NCBI GenBank assembly: GCA_016699815.1
Contig: CP065012.1
Location: forward strand, 2,767,001-2,831,000
Direction of reading: 5' to 3'
Length of the DNA stretch: 64,000 bases
From: Chitinophagaceae bacterium
GTDB lineage: Bacteria; Bacteroidota; Bacteroidia; Chitinophagales; Chitinophagaceae
The notes under the pieces were generated by a model, which saw nothing but the letters and a program-made list of their open reading frames with translations, was not told the DNA's origin and searched no databases. A program made the translations under genes and the position numbers. Below, piece after piece: positions 36,506 to 46,798 of this stretch. Numbering within the stretch: the first letter of the stretch is position 1; the number at the start of each line of letters is the position of its first letter.

Positions 36506-38617
36506 ATCAACCCGGCAATCAATATATTACAATCACCGATTGAATACTTAACCGGAATTTCCGCTCAACGTGGGGAACTACTGCGCAAGGAACTGAATAT
36601 TTCTACCTTCAGCGACCTGCTGAACCATTTTCCATACAGGCATGTAGATAAAACTAAAGTAGATAAAATTGCAGCGCTAAAATCTTCTATAGAGTATGCC
36701 TATGTTGCCGGAACATTAATTTCACTTGAATTAATAACAACAGGTAAAACCAGGCGCCTTGTAGGTATACTCAAAGATAATACGGGAATTATTGAACTGG
36801 TTTGGTTTCAGGGAATTGCATGGGTGCAAAAAACCTTGCACACCGGCCACAAATATTTTGTATTTGGCAAGCCGGGTTTCTTTTTGGGGAAACCACAAAT
36901 GGCGCATCCCGATTTAGAAAATTTCAATACCGGAAGTTCCACGGGAAAAGCATGGATGGAACCCGTTTACCCCACAACAGAAAAATTAAGGGCAAAATAC
37001 CTCACGGGGCAGTCTTTGGCAAAATTCACCAAAGAATTAATGGCCAAATTATCAGTAAATGATATCAATGAAAATTTACCCGATGAAATTTTAGTAAAGT
37101 ATAAATTTGTTCCCCGTTTTTTGGCTTACCGCCAAATACATTTTCCTGCAAATGAGGAGCAATACAAGCAGGCTTTGCGCAGGTTGAAATTTGAAGAACT
37201 ATTTTTTGCCCAATTAAGGCTGGGCCAAATACGGTTACAAAGGCACCGTTTTAGCCGTGGCCAGGTGTTTAACAAAGTGGGAGATTTATTTCATACGTTT
37301 TACAACAAGTATCTTCCCTTTGAACTTACACATGCCCAAAAAAAAGTTTTAAAAGAAATAAGGAAAGATACTGCCGCCGGCAAACAAATGAACCGGCTTT
37401 TGCAAGGCGATGTAGGCAGCGGAAAAACAATGATAGCTCTTTTAAGTATGCTTATTGCAGCAGACAACCATTTTCAAAGTGTATTGATGGCGCCTACAGA
37501 AATACTGGCATTGCAACATTTTGAAAATATTAAAACTTTTCTAAGTAAGCTGCCCATTCAGGTGGAACTCCTTACAGGTTCAACAACTGCTGCAAACCGA
37601 AAAAAAATTCTTAAGGCCTGCGAAAATGGAGCTGTGCAAATACTTATTGGCACACATGCCGTAATTGAAAATAAAGTAAAGTTTCAAAACCTTGGCTTTG
37701 CCGTAGTAGATGAGCAGCATAAATTTGGTGTGGAACAAAGGGCAAAACTTTGGGAAAAAAATTTATTACCACCGCATATTTTGGTAATGACGGCAACACC
37801 CATTCCCCGTACGCTTGCCTTAACAGCTTATGGTGATTTGGATTATAGCGTAATGGATGAATTGCCTCCGGGCAGAAAACCCATCACCACATTTCATAGA
37901 AACGAAACAGCAAGGCCTCAGGTGATGGATTTTATAAAAGAAGAAATTACCAAAGGCAGGCAGGTATATATTATTTATCCTTTAATTGAAGAAAGCAGCA
38001 AGCTGGATTACGAAAACCTGATGAAAGGTTTTGAAGAAGTGAAGGCATTTTTTCCCGAACCCAAATATTGGATAAGTATGCTGCATGGAAGGCAACCTAC
38101 GGACCAAAAAGATACAAACATGCAGCGTTTTGTACAAGGCGATACTCAAATAATGGTGGCTACAACAGTAATTGAAGTAGGCGTAAATGTTCCCAATGCC
38201 TCGGTAATGCTTGTTGAAAGCGCCGAAAGATTTGGCCTTTCTCAATTGCATCAATTAAGAGGAAGAGTAGGCCGTGGTGCAGAAAAAAGTTTTTGCATTT
38301 TACTTACTGGTCAAAAAGTAGGGAAAGATGCCAGGGAAAGAATGCAGATAATGGAAACTACGAATGATGGGTTCCTCATAGCCGAAAAAGACCTGGAACT
38401 AAGAGGGCCGGGGCAAATAGACGGCACACGCCAAAGCGGCGCACTCGATTTTAAACTGGCCAGTATTGTAAACGATAAAGAAATGCTGGAAGCTGCCCGA
38501 AACTCTGTTGAAATTATTTTAGAACTCGACCCCGAACTTGTACTTAAAAGCCATGAAAGGGTAAAGCAATTTTTACTGCAGCAAAAAGCAAAAACCCGGT
38601 GGAGCAAAGTAGGATAA
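36506..38617 (+). CDS. recG: ATP-dependent DNA helicase RecG (start codon unclear)
   Basis: RecG remodels stalled replication forks and branched DNA. The frame is open from 36479, and its N-terminal part is clearly RecG (SPIEYLTGISAQRGELLRKE, then the wedge-domain region), so the GTG at 36824 is internal. No ATG, GTG or TTG is found in frame between 36479 and the conserved N-terminus; the position given (ATC at 36506) is a placeholder that makes a 703-residue protein, the usual RecG length. Helicase motifs are intact: GDVGSGKTMIAL, DEQHKFGVEQR, MTATPIPRTLAL, IEVGVNVPNA, QLRGRVGRG. Either a rare start codon is used or a base upstream is wrong. Confidence 0.88.
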   Translation: MNPAINILQSPIEYLTGISAQRGELLRKELNISTFSDLLNHFPYRHVDKTKVDKIAALKSSIEYAYVAGTLISLELITTGKTRRLVGILKDNTGIIELVWFQGIAWVQKTLHTGHKYFVFGKPGFFLGKPQMAHPDLENFNTGSSTGKAWMEPVYPTTEKLRAKYLTGQSLAKFTKELMAKLSVNDINENLPDEILVKYKFVPRFLAYRQIHFPANEEQYKQALRRLKFEELFFAQLRLGQIRLQRHRFSRGQVFNKVGDLFHTFYNKYLPFELTHAQKKVLKEIRKDTAAGKQMNRLLQGDVGSGKTMIALLSMLIAADNHFQSVLMAPTEILALQHFENIKTFLSKLPIQVELLTGSTTAANRKKILKACENGAVQILIGTHAVIENKVKFQNLGFAVVDEQHKFGVEQRAKLWEKNLLPPHILVMTATPIPRTLALTAYGDLDYSVMDELPPGRKPITTFHRNETARPQVMDFIKEEITKGRQVYIIYPLIEESSKLDYENLMKGFEEVKAFFPEPKYWISMLHGRQPTDQKDTNMQRFVQGDTQIMVATTVIEVGVNVPNASVMLVESAERFGLSQLHQLRGRVGRGAEKSFCILLTGQKVGKDARERMQIMETTNDGFLIAEKDLELRGPGQIDGTRQSGALDFKLASIVNDKEMLEAARNSVEIILELDPELVLKSHERVKQFLLQQKAKTRWSKVG

Positions 38618-38718
38618 TGAATGTAAAAATTATTCGTTAAAGTGAGATTAAATGTATAACCGGGCAAACGATTTGCCTTTTTTTTTCGTTTATAATTCGT
38701 ATTTTTAATAAAAAAGCA

Positions 38719-41700
38719 TTGGTCCGTTTTTATCATATAATTTATTTATTTAGTTTAAGTGTTTTTGTGGTTTGTTCTCAAAAATCTTTTGGGCAAATTG
38801 AGTTTATACAAAACAAAGGCCAGTGGCATAATAATGTACAATACAAAGCTGAGGTAAGCGCCGGTTCGCTTTACCTGGAAAAAAACGGCTTTACCATTTT
38901 GCTGCAAAATGCAGATGATGTAAAGATGTTTACAGAAATGGTTCATGGCAACGAAACGGCAACCCGGCCTTTCCCCGATAAATTTACCTTGCATTCATTT
39001 GCCTACAAGGTTAAGTTTTTAAATGCTTCCGCATCCCCGTTTATACAACCCGATAAACCTTTTGAATTTGTAAATAATTATTTTATTGGCAATAACCGGG
39101 CTCAATGGGCAAGTGACTGTAAAGTTTTTCAGGCCATAACTTATAAAAATGTTTACCCTAATATTGATATCAGATATTACAGTAGTTCGGGAAATTTAAA
39201 ATATGATTTTATAGTAAGGCCCGGAGGCAACCCAAAGGCTATTACTTTGCAATATGACGGGCCCAAATTAGCCATCAAAAATAAAAACCTCGTTATCACC
39301 ACACCTGTTGGTGAAGTAAAAGAGCTTTATCCATATTCTTATCAGTCATACGATGGAAAGCCCAAAGAAGTTGCCAGTGAATTTGTTTTAAAAGAAAATA
39401 CAGTAAGCATTGCCATAAAAGATTACAACCCACTTGAAACATTAATTATTGATCCTTCAATAATATTTTCAACATTTAGCGGCAGTACGGCCCAAAACTG
39501 GGGTTACACGGCCACTCCCGGCCCCGATGGAAGTTTGTATGGCGGTGGAATTGTTTTCGGCAGCGGTTATCCTGTAAGCTCCGGTGCTTACGATCAAACC
39601 TATAATGGAGGCCTCGATGAAGGTAGCTTTGGCGGTTACGATATTGGTATTTCAAAGTTTGGCGCAACAAACGGGCTTAAGTTATTCTCTACCTATATTG
39701 GAGGCAGTGGAAATGAGCAACCCCATAGCCTTATTGCAGACGGAGCAGGCAACCTCTATATTGCAGGCAGGTCTAGCTCAGCTAATTTTCCATTGGCTGG
39801 TGGTGGTTCGCAGCAGGGCATAGGCGGAAAGTATGACATTATCGTTGCCAAACTCAATGCTACAGGCTCGGTTCTTTTAGGCGCTACAAAAATTGGTGGT
39901 TCTCAGGATGATGGCGTAAACATTCGGCCTAAATATGTTGGTACAAATAATGCCGTAAGCCTGCGGCGGAATTATGGCGATGATGCCCGCAGTGAAATAA
40001 TACTTGATGGTGCCGGTAACGCCTACCTTGCCTCTTGCACCCAATCAAACGATTTCCCGGTTAGCAATTCGCCCATTCAAACAACATTTGGCGGTAGCCA
40101 GGATGGGGTTATTCTAAAATTCAGCAACAATTTAACCAGTGTAATTTTTTCTACTTTTTTTGGGGGCAGCCTCGATGATGCCTGTTTTGTTTGTAACCTA
40201 AATCCTTTTACCGGAAATTTATATGTTGGCGGCGCAACGGCAAGCAATAATTTACCGGGCAATAAATCCGGCGTTCTGCAACCTAATTTCCAGGGTGGCA
40301 TTGCAGATGGATTTGTAACCGAAATAAAAAATGACGGCAGCGCCATTATTAAAACTTCTTATTTCGGCACTTCTGGTATTGATCTTATTTATGGATTAAA
40401 ATTCGATAGAAAAGGGTTCCCCTATATAATGGGAACCACTACCGGTTCATGGCCCGTTGTAAGTGCAGCTTATTCCAACCCGGGTTCAAAACAATTTATT
40501 GCAAAGTTGCAGCCCGATCTTTCTGCCTATGTTTATTCTACCATTTTTGGTACAGCAATAGCACAGCCCAATATTTCACCCATTGCATTTTTAGTGGATC
40601 GTTGTGAAAATGTATATGTTTCCGGCTGGGGCGGAGGTATTAATGGAAGTTATTCCCCGGGTACAACCCAGGGCCTGCCCGAAACCAATCCTTTAAGTGG
40701 CATCCCTATTCCCGATGGAAAAGATTTCTATTTCTTTGTGTTGGAAAAAAATGCACAAAGCCGTTTGTTTGCCAGCCATTTTGGTAGAAACGGAGGCCTT
40801 GGCGAACATGTAGATGGCGGTACAAGCCGCTTTGATGCCAACGGCGTTATTTACCAGGCAATTTGCGGAGAATGTGATGGCAGCGCTGGTTTTCCAATTA
40901 CAGCCGGGGCAAGTTCCTGCCGGGATAATGGCGGTTATAACCTGGCCGTTATTAAAATAGAAATGAATTTTTCCGGTGTGGGCAGTAAGGTAGAAGCTGC
41001 TGTAGATGGCGTAGTAAATGATACCATTATTTGTGTTGGTGGAAGGGTGGATTTTAAAGACCTGGTTTTAAAAGGCAAAAAATATTACTGGGATTTTAAC
41101 GATAACCCCAATAGATTTGATACAACAATAACAGCTTCTAATTTTCATATTTTTTCTACAGCAGGCAACCACCGTGTAATGCTTATAGCCGAAGACAGCA
41201 GCACCTGTAATGTAAGAGATACCTCTTATGTTACCATAAAAGTAGGCACCAATGCCGCACAGGCTGCTTTTAATTGGATAAAATTGCCGCCCTGCCAAAA
41301 CCTTACTTTTCAATTTAGCAATACTTCTACCTCTGTAGGAAACACCTTTAGCCCACAAACTTTTTATTGGGATTTTGGAGATGGTTCCCCCATTGTTGTA
41401 ACGGATTATGCTACGGCTCCGCAACATTCTTATGCTACTACCGGCGATTATACCGTTATACTCACCATAAAAGATACAGCATTTTGTAATTCGCCAGTGG
41501 CCGATACGCAACGCATAAGCGTAAGCGATTTGGTGGATGCCAATTTTTCTGTGCCTGAAGTGGGTTGTGCACCATTTACTGCTAATTTTATAAACCTTTC
41601 ACATGGCGGCTTAACTTACTTATGGCAATATGGCGATGGCCAATTTTCTACAAATTCCGATCCTTTACATTCACATACCTATACCAATCCTGGTGTTTAC

Positions 41701-42300
41701 CAGGTGCGCCTTATAGCTGCAAATCCCAATACCTGTAATTTGGTTGATACTTCGGCCTATTTTACCATAACTGTTTTAAATGGCCCGGTGGCTAATGCAT
41801 CCTGGAGTCCCAATCCACCTATTGTAAATATGCCCACCAATTTTACCAACCTCTCAACCGGCGCAATTAGCTTTTTATGGAATTTTGGTGATGGCGCAAG
41901 TTCCACTGCTATTCATCCAACTTACCAGTATAATGCAACACAAACTTTTTCTGCGGCCCTTATTGCTTATAATAATATTGGTTGCACCGATACTTTTTTC
42001 CTTTTTCCAAGGGCATTAATTTTACCTGCTCTTGATGTACCCAATGCTTTTACGCCTGGAAAATTTGGCATCAACAGCAGCATTAATGTAGTAGGTTTTG
42101 GCATTGGCAAAATGGATTGGAAAATTTATAACCGCTGGGGACAACTAGTGTTTCAATCTGCCAGCAACAAACAACAGGGTTGGGATGGAACATTTAAAGG
42201 CAAGCCACAACCCATGGATGTGTACACTTATACATTGGATGTAATTTTTACCGATGGCAAAAAGTTAAGAAAAACAGGAGATATAACTTTAATTCGCTAA
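38719..42300 (+). CDS. Large T9SS-exported surface protein with SBBP and PKD repeats
   Basis: A 1193-residue secreted protein beginning at a TTG (signal peptide VRFYHIIYLFSLSVFVVC). Residues 25-240 form a domain opening with IEFIQNKGQWHNNVQYKAEV, found at the start of many Bacteroidota surface proteins. Residues 250-740 hold SBBP-type beta-propeller repeats (STYIGGSGNEQPHSLIADGA, STFFGGSLDDACF). Three or four PKD-like domains follow (YWDFGDGSP, YLWQYGDGQF, FLWNFGDGAS). The end is a gliding-motility type B sorting domain (DVPNAFTPGKFGINS, WKIYNRWGQLVFQS). It is probably an adhesin or surface matrix protein. It pairs with the PorP/SprF-like gene 38 bp downstream. Confidence 0.88.
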   Translation: MVRFYHIIYLFSLSVFVVCSQKSFGQIEFIQNKGQWHNNVQYKAEVSAGSLYLEKNGFTILLQNADDVKMFTEMVHGNETATRPFPDKFTLHSFAYKVKFLNASASPFIQPDKPFEFVNNYFIGNNRAQWASDCKVFQAITYKNVYPNIDIRYYSSSGNLKYDFIVRPGGNPKAITLQYDGPKLAIKNKNLVITTPVGEVKELYPYSYQSYDGKPKEVASEFVLKENTVSIAIKDYNPLETLIIDPSIIFSTFSGSTAQNWGYTATPGPDGSLYGGGIVFGSGYPVSSGAYDQTYNGGLDEGSFGGYDIGISKFGATNGLKLFSTYIGGSGNEQPHSLIADGAGNLYIAGRSSSANFPLAGGGSQQGIGGKYDIIVAKLNATGSVLLGATKIGGSQDDGVNIRPKYVGTNNAVSLRRNYGDDARSEIILDGAGNAYLASCTQSNDFPVSNSPIQTTFGGSQDGVILKFSNNLTSVIFSTFFGGSLDDACFVCNLNPFTGNLYVGGATASNNLPGNKSGVLQPNFQGGIADGFVTEIKNDGSAIIKTSYFGTSGIDLIYGLKFDRKGFPYIMGTTTGSWPVVSAAYSNPGSKQFIAKLQPDLSAYVYSTIFGTAIAQPNISPIAFLVDRCENVYVSGWGGGINGSYSPGTTQGLPETNPLSGIPIPDGKDFYFFVLEKNAQSRLFASHFGRNGGLGEHVDGGTSRFDANGVIYQAICGECDGSAGFPITAGASSCRDNGGYNLAVIKIEMNFSGVGSKVEAAVDGVVNDTIICVGGRVDFKDLVLKGKKYYWDFNDNPNRFDTTITASNFHIFSTAGNHRVMLIAEDSSTCNVRDTSYVTIKVGTNAAQAAFNWIKLPPCQNLTFQFSNTSTSVGNTFSPQTFYWDFGDGSPIVVTDYATAPQHSYATTGDYTVILTIKDTAFCNSPVADTQRISVSDLVDANFSVPEVGCAPFTANFINLSHGGLTYLWQYGDGQFSTNSDPLHSHTYTNPGVYQVRLIAANPNTCNLVDTSAYFTITVLNGPVANASWSPNPPIVNMPTNFTNLSTGAISFLWNFGDGASSTAIHPTYQYNATQTFSAALIAYNNIGCTDTFFLFPRALILPALDVPNAFTPGKFGINSSINVVGFGIGKMDWKIYNRWGQLVFQSASNKQQGWDGTFKGKPQPMDVYTYTLDVIFTDGKKLRKTGDITLIR

Positions 42301-42338
42301 ACATTAAAAAGCGTATTTATTTTAAAAGGTATAAAAGG

Positions 42339-43355
42339 TTGATAAAAAAAATAACCATATTAACTATTGTTTTTTTCATGGCCATTTTTTCAGGCAATGG
42401 TCAGGATTTGCATTTCTCGCAGTTTTATAATTCCCCGCTAAGTACCAATCCTGCCAATACCGGTTTTATTCCCGATGCCGATTACAGGTTCGGGCTGCTT
42501 TACCGCAACCAGTGGAGCAGCATTATGGCAATGCCATATAAAACCATGAGCGCATTTGCCGATGCACAATTAATGAGAGACAAATTTGATAACGGCTGGC
42601 TTGGTGTAGGCGCATTTGTACAGAGCGATGTGGTAGGCAGTGGAAGCCTTCGCTCTACTAAAGTTTACGGCTCTTTGGCTTATCACCAAATGCTTGGCCT
42701 CAGCAGCTTATTGAGCGCCGGTTTTAATTTAGGCTGGGCTAATAAGCGCATAAATCCTGCCGAACTCAAATTCCCCGACCAATGGGACGGAACTTTTTTT
42801 GATGGCCACCTGCCCACATCAGTAGTATTGCAAACCAATAATGTAAGTTATTTCGATATGCAGGCCGGCATTAACTATGCTTATTTCCCTAATGAAGATG
42901 TTTATATCAATGGCGGCTATTCCATTCATCATGTAAATAAGCCCAAAGAAACCTTTTTTGATGATGGCTCGGCAAGTGCCACCATTCCCATGAGGCAAAT
43001 TGCTTTTATTAACGCCATAGTTAAAGCCGGGCCATCTTTAATTTTAAAACCCAATATTTATTTTACTACGCAGGCAAAAGCCTCAGAATTAATAGGCGGC
43101 TTTACCGGTAACTATAATCTATCCGAAGCAGGCGAAACCCAGCTTATTGCAGGTGTATATTACCGGCATAAAGATGCCCTTATTCCTGTTGCAGGATTTG
43201 AGATCAATAACCTTCAGTTTACTTTTAGTTATGATATCACTATGTCTTCATTAAAAAATTATAATAATGGAAGAGGTGCGCTGGAATTCAGCCTGGTCAA
43301 AAAAGGGTTTTATCCTTCAAGTTCAGTCAGGCAGGCACTTTGTCCCAAATTCTGA
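42339..43355 (+). CDS. PorP/SprF-family outer-membrane protein
   Basis: A 338-residue outer-membrane beta-barrel starting with TTG. After a signal peptide (IKKITILTIVFFMAIFSGNG) comes the family hallmark QDLHFSQFYNSPLSTNPANT, then GLLYRNQWSSI and an ending typical of the family. PorP/SprF proteins act with T9SS in the export or anchoring of partner proteins that have type B sorting domains, often encoded next door. Here the partner is the 1193-residue protein just upstream, in the same transcript. Confidence 0.9.
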   Translation: MIKKITILTIVFFMAIFSGNGQDLHFSQFYNSPLSTNPANTGFIPDADYRFGLLYRNQWSSIMAMPYKTMSAFADAQLMRDKFDNGWLGVGAFVQSDVVGSGSLRSTKVYGSLAYHQMLGLSSLLSAGFNLGWANKRINPAELKFPDQWDGTFFDGHLPTSVVLQTNNVSYFDMQAGINYAYFPNEDVYINGGYSIHHVNKPKETFFDDGSASATIPMRQIAFINAIVKAGPSLILKPNIYFTTQAKASELIGGFTGNYNLSEAGETQLIAGVYYRHKDALIPVAGFEINNLQFTFSYDITMSSLKNYNNGRGALEFSLVKKGFYPSSSVRQALCPKF

Positions 43356-43386
43356 TTAATGCAGTTTTTTTACGAATTTTGCCCAA

Positions 43387-44802
43387 ATGAAACTCATGCC
43401 CGCTATTTCATCCACGAATTACAATTTGCATATTCACGCTTTTCAATCTATTGTGGGCAAAAATTTTGTATTTAACGATGAGTTGACCTTAAATAATTAT
43501 GCACAGGATCAAACAGAAGATTTGCATTTTCCTCCTGATATAGTCATAAAGCCAAAAACTACAGAAGAAATTGCGGCAATAATGAAAATCTGTAATGCTC
43601 ATAAAATTCCGGTTACGCCAAGAGGAGCAGGTACAGGCCTTAGTGGAGGCGCATTGCCTCAGTTTGGCGGTATACTTTTATCCACAGAAAGGCTCAATAC
43701 TATTTTGCATATTGATGAACAAAACCTGCAGGTAACAACTGAGCCCGGAGTAATTACTGAAGTATTGCAGGATGCCGTAAAAGAAAAAGGTTTGTTTTAT
43801 CCACCCGATCCAAGTAGCAGGGGAAGTTGCTTTATTGGTGGTAACATTGCCGAAAACAGCGGCGGGCCCAAGGCGGTAAAATATGGTGTAGTTAAAGATT
43901 ATGTATTAAACCTTGAAGTGGTGTTACCCACAGGTGAAGTAATTTGGACAGGCGCCAATGTATTAAAAAATTCCACAGGTTATAATTTAACACAACTCAT
44001 AGTGGGAAGCGAAGGAACTTTGGGTATTGTTACGAAAATAGTTTTAAAACTATTGCCGTACCCAAAGTATGAGTTGCTGATGCTTGTGCCTTTTAATAAT
44101 TTAGAAAATGCAGGAGCTGCGGTGAGTGAAATTTTTAGGGCTGGTATTGTACCTAGCGCAATGGAACTGGTAGAAATAGATGCGCTAAAAATTGTAAGCC
44201 GTTATGTAAATAGCTCAGCCATTACAATTAATGATGATGTTGCAGCACAGTTAATTATTGAAGTAGATGGAAACCACCAGGAATCCTTAATGCAGGAAAT
44301 GGAAAAAATTTCGCAGGTGCTTGAAGGTTTTGATTGCGGTGAAATTTTATTTGCAGATGATGAGCAGCAAAAAGCTGAACTATGGAAACTCCGCAGGCGT
44401 GTAGCAGAAGCCGTTAAGGCAGATGGCTATACCATTGAAGAAGATACTGTAGTGCCCAGGGCAAAACTGCCCGCATTAATTAAGGCAGTAAAGGAACTGG
44501 GAAAGCAATATGATTTTCATGCCGTGTGTTACGGCCATGCCGGAGATGGTAACCTGCACATACGCATTAAAAAACCCGGCTGCCGGTATAGCCTTAATAA
44601 TCCTGAGGTAATACCAGCATTAAGGGCGCTGTTTGAAACCGTTAAATCACTCGGCGGTACCATTAGTGGCGAGCATGGTATTGGGCTGGTACAAAAAGAA
44701 TATATGGATATTATGTTTAACAATACTTCAATTCAATTGATGAAAGGCATTAAAAAAGTATTTGACCCTAATAATATTTTAAACCCCGGAAAAATTTTTT
44801 AA
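43387..44802 (+). CDS. FAD-linked oxidase (GlcD / D-lactate dehydrogenase family)
   Basis: A 471-residue flavoprotein oxidoreductase. The N-terminal FAD_binding_4 domain has VTPRGAGTGLSGGALP and NIAENSGGPKAVKYG. The C-terminal FAD-oxidase domain has CYGHAGDGNLHIRI and GTISGEHGIGLVQKEY, the conserved histidine-rich segments of glycolate oxidase subunit GlcD and D-lactate dehydrogenases. It oxidises a 2-hydroxy acid, glycolate or D-lactate being the usual substrates, and passes electrons to the respiratory chain. No GlcE or GlcF genes are adjacent, so a single-subunit D-lactate or 2-hydroxyglutarate-type enzyme is more likely. Confidence 0.87.
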   Translation: MKLMPAISSTNYNLHIHAFQSIVGKNFVFNDELTLNNYAQDQTEDLHFPPDIVIKPKTTEEIAAIMKICNAHKIPVTPRGAGTGLSGGALPQFGGILLSTERLNTILHIDEQNLQVTTEPGVITEVLQDAVKEKGLFYPPDPSSRGSCFIGGNIAENSGGPKAVKYGVVKDYVLNLEVVLPTGEVIWTGANVLKNSTGYNLTQLIVGSEGTLGIVTKIVLKLLPYPKYELLMLVPFNNLENAGAAVSEIFRAGIVPSAMELVEIDALKIVSRYVNSSAITINDDVAAQLIIEVDGNHQESLMQEMEKISQVLEGFDCGEILFADDEQQKAELWKLRRRVAEAVKADGYTIEEDTVVPRAKLPALIKAVKELGKQYDFHAVCYGHAGDGNLHIRIKKPGCRYSLNNPEVIPALRALFETVKSLGGTISGEHGIGLVQKEYMDIMFNNTSIQLMKGIKKVFDPNNILNPGKIF

Positions 44803-44812
44803 ATTAAAAAGT

Positions 44813-45427
44813 ATGATAAAAAAATCAATTTTTTCACTGGCAATTTTGTTTGTTTTGTTTTCATCTGTTTTGGCTCAATCCGATAAAGACGAAGAAAGCG
44901 GCAATGGCGGATTTAGAAAAGATAAACTCTTCACCGGCGGCAATATTACTTTACAGTTTGGCAACCAGGTAACCACATTGGGAGTGAGCCCTTATTTTGG
45001 TTACAGCATTACTAAATGGCTGGATGCAGCAGTCGCACTTAATTTTAATTATACTTCACAAAGGGATAATGTGGTATTTGACGATAAAATCAGGCAAACG
45101 GTTTATGGCCCGGGGGCATTTATTAGGGTTTTCCCATTGCGCTTTTTATTTGCCCAGGCACAATATGAATTTAATTTTATTAAGTTAAAATATATCCCTG
45201 CTCCCAATAGTGGTTATCAAAAAGAAACCCATTCATTAGATGCTCATAGCTTACTGGTAGGTGGTGGTTATGCCGGCGGCAGGGAACGTAGCAATTCATT
45301 TTATTATTTATGTGTATTGTGGGATGTGGGCCAAAGTAAAAACTCACCATATAAGGATAGTTATAACCGTACCGTACCCATTATTCGTGCAGGATACAAT
45401 ATTGCCCTTTTTCAAGGCAGAAGATAA
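44813..45427 (+). CDS. Predicted outer-membrane beta-barrel protein
   Basis: A 204-residue exported protein with a signal peptide (MIKKSIFSLAILFVLFSSVLA). The mature part alternates hydrophobic and polar residues with many aromatic and glycine positions (SPYFGYSITKWLDAAVALNF, GGYAGGRERSNSFYYLC), as in small outer-membrane barrels of Bacteroidota. It starts 10 bp after the FAD oxidase stop and ends 15 bp before ridA, so it is in the same likely operon. Function unknown. Confidence 0.7.
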   Translation: MIKKSIFSLAILFVLFSSVLAQSDKDEESGNGGFRKDKLFTGGNITLQFGNQVTTLGVSPYFGYSITKWLDAAVALNFNYTSQRDNVVFDDKIRQTVYGPGAFIRVFPLRFLFAQAQYEFNFIKLKYIPAPNSGYQKETHSLDAHSLLVGGGYAGGRERSNSFYYLCVLWDVGQSKNSPYKDSYNRTVPIIRAGYNIALFQGRR

Positions 45428-45442
45428 TTTAAATTTAATTTT

Positions 45443-45829
45443 ATGACCAATCAAATTATTAAAACAACAAAAGCGCCTGCGCCAATAGGGCCATACAGCC
45501 AGGCGGTAAAAGCAGGTAATTTCTTATTTATTTCGGGCCAGGTTGCCATTGAGCCTTCCACCGGCGATATGAAAAATACCAGCCTGCAGGAAGAAGCAGT
45601 GCAGGTTATGAAAAACCTTTCGGCAATATTAACAGAGGCAGGATATGGCTTTTCCGATGTAGTGAAAACAACTATTTTTTTAAACGATATGGGTTTATTT
45701 GCAGAGGTAAATGAAGTTTACAGCAGGTCTTTTGGTGATGCATCTGTGTTTCCTGCAAGAGAAACCGTAGCGGTAAAAGGATTACCCAAAAATGCCCAAG
45801 TAGAAATAAGTATGATAGCCTGTAAATGA
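45443..45829 (+). CDS. ridA: RidA family enamine/imine deaminase
   Basis: A 128-residue protein of the RidA (YjgF/UK114) family. It hydrolyses reactive enamines such as 2-aminoacrylate, formed by serine and threonine dehydratases, to keto acids. Signatures are APAPIGPYSQAVKAG, LFISGQVAI, and the C-terminal FPARETVAVKGLPKNAQVEI with the substrate-binding arginine in PARE. The serine dehydratase gene lies 1.6 kb downstream on the same strand, a sensible context. The stop overlaps the start of the dehydrogenase gene by 4 bp (ATGA). Confidence 0.92.
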   Translation: MTNQIIKTTKAPAPIGPYSQAVKAGNFLFISGQVAIEPSTGDMKNTSLQEEAVQVMKNLSAILTEAGYGFSDVVKTTIFLNDMGLFAEVNEVYSRSFGDASVFPARETVAVKGLPKNAQVEISMIACK

Positions 45830-46761
45830 AAAAACTAATCATTACAGCGCCGGTTCATGAAAGTATGCAGCATTCTTTTGTTCAAAAAGGTTGGGATGTG
45901 TTATATGCACCCTCTATTAGTTACGAAAAATTAATACAGGAAATTCCTAAAGCAAATGGGTTAATTGTAACTACTAGAATTAAAGTAGATAAACCTCTAC
46001 TATCCATTGCCACAAACCTGAATTGGATTGGCAGGCTGGGAAGTGGGCTTGAGCTAATAGACCTTGACTATTGTAATTCAAAAAATATTCAATGCTTCAG
46101 CAGCCCCGAAGGTAACTGCAATGCAGTGGCAGAGCATGCTTTGGGTATGTTGCTGCACTTAATGAATAATTTAGGAAAAAGCAATGCCGAAGTAAAGCAG
46201 GGAAAATGGCTGAGAATTGAAAACCGTGGAACAGAACTTTCCGGCAAAACTGTAGGAATTATCGGGTATGGTAATACCGGCGCCGCTTTTGCAAAATTGC
46301 TATCTGCTTTTAATGTTACGGTGTTGGCTTACGATAAATATAAATCGGGTTTTGCCGGGCATAATGTGAGAGAAGCCAATATGGAGCAAATAAGCAGGTA
46401 TTGCGATGTGATTAGTTTTCATGTGCCACTTACTGCCGAAACAAAAAATTTGGCCAATGCACATTTCTTTAACCATTTGCAATTAAAGCCCTGGTTTATC
46501 AATACCAGCAGGGGAGAAGTTGCAGATACACAAGCTGTAATAGCGGCTTTGGATAATGAGATGATAAGTGGCGCAGCTATAGATGTTATTGAAAATGAAA
46601 AAATAACTTCCTGGAACAAAGAAGAAACTCAATTGTACCAAAACCTCATGAACCGGAATAATGTATTGCTTACGCCACATATTGCAGGCTACAGCCATGA
46701 AGCATTTTTAAAAATGGCAAATATTATTGTAGAAAAATTGTCCATTCATCAATTATTATAA
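45826..46761 (+). CDS. D-2-hydroxyacid dehydrogenase (SerA-like)
   Basis: A 311-residue NAD-dependent dehydrogenase of the D-isomer-specific 2-hydroxyacid family. The nucleotide-binding motif is GKTVGIIGYGNTGAAFAKLL. The catalytic Arg is in NTSRGEVADT, the Glu in AIDVIENEK and the His in LTPHIAGYSHEA. It lacks the ACT domain of long phosphoglycerate dehydrogenases; SerA activity in serine synthesis is possible, but other keto acids cannot be excluded. It is translationally coupled to ridA. Confidence 0.87.
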   Translation: MKKLIITAPVHESMQHSFVQKGWDVLYAPSISYEKLIQEIPKANGLIVTTRIKVDKPLLSIATNLNWIGRLGSGLELIDLDYCNSKNIQCFSSPEGNCNAVAEHALGMLLHLMNNLGKSNAEVKQGKWLRIENRGTELSGKTVGIIGYGNTGAAFAKLLSAFNVTVLAYDKYKSGFAGHNVREANMEQISRYCDVISFHVPLTAETKNLANAHFFNHLQLKPWFINTSRGEVADTQAVIAALDNEMISGAAIDVIENEKITSWNKEETQLYQNLMNRNNVLLTPHIAGYSHEAFLKMANIIVEKLSIHQLL

Positions 46762-46798
46762 TCTTATAAAGTCTTATTTTTATTTTTAAATTTTTTCT

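Noticed and set aside
36824..38617. RecG starting at the GTG at 36824
   Set aside because: The same frame upstream encodes the conserved RecG N-terminus, so this GTG is an internal valine.
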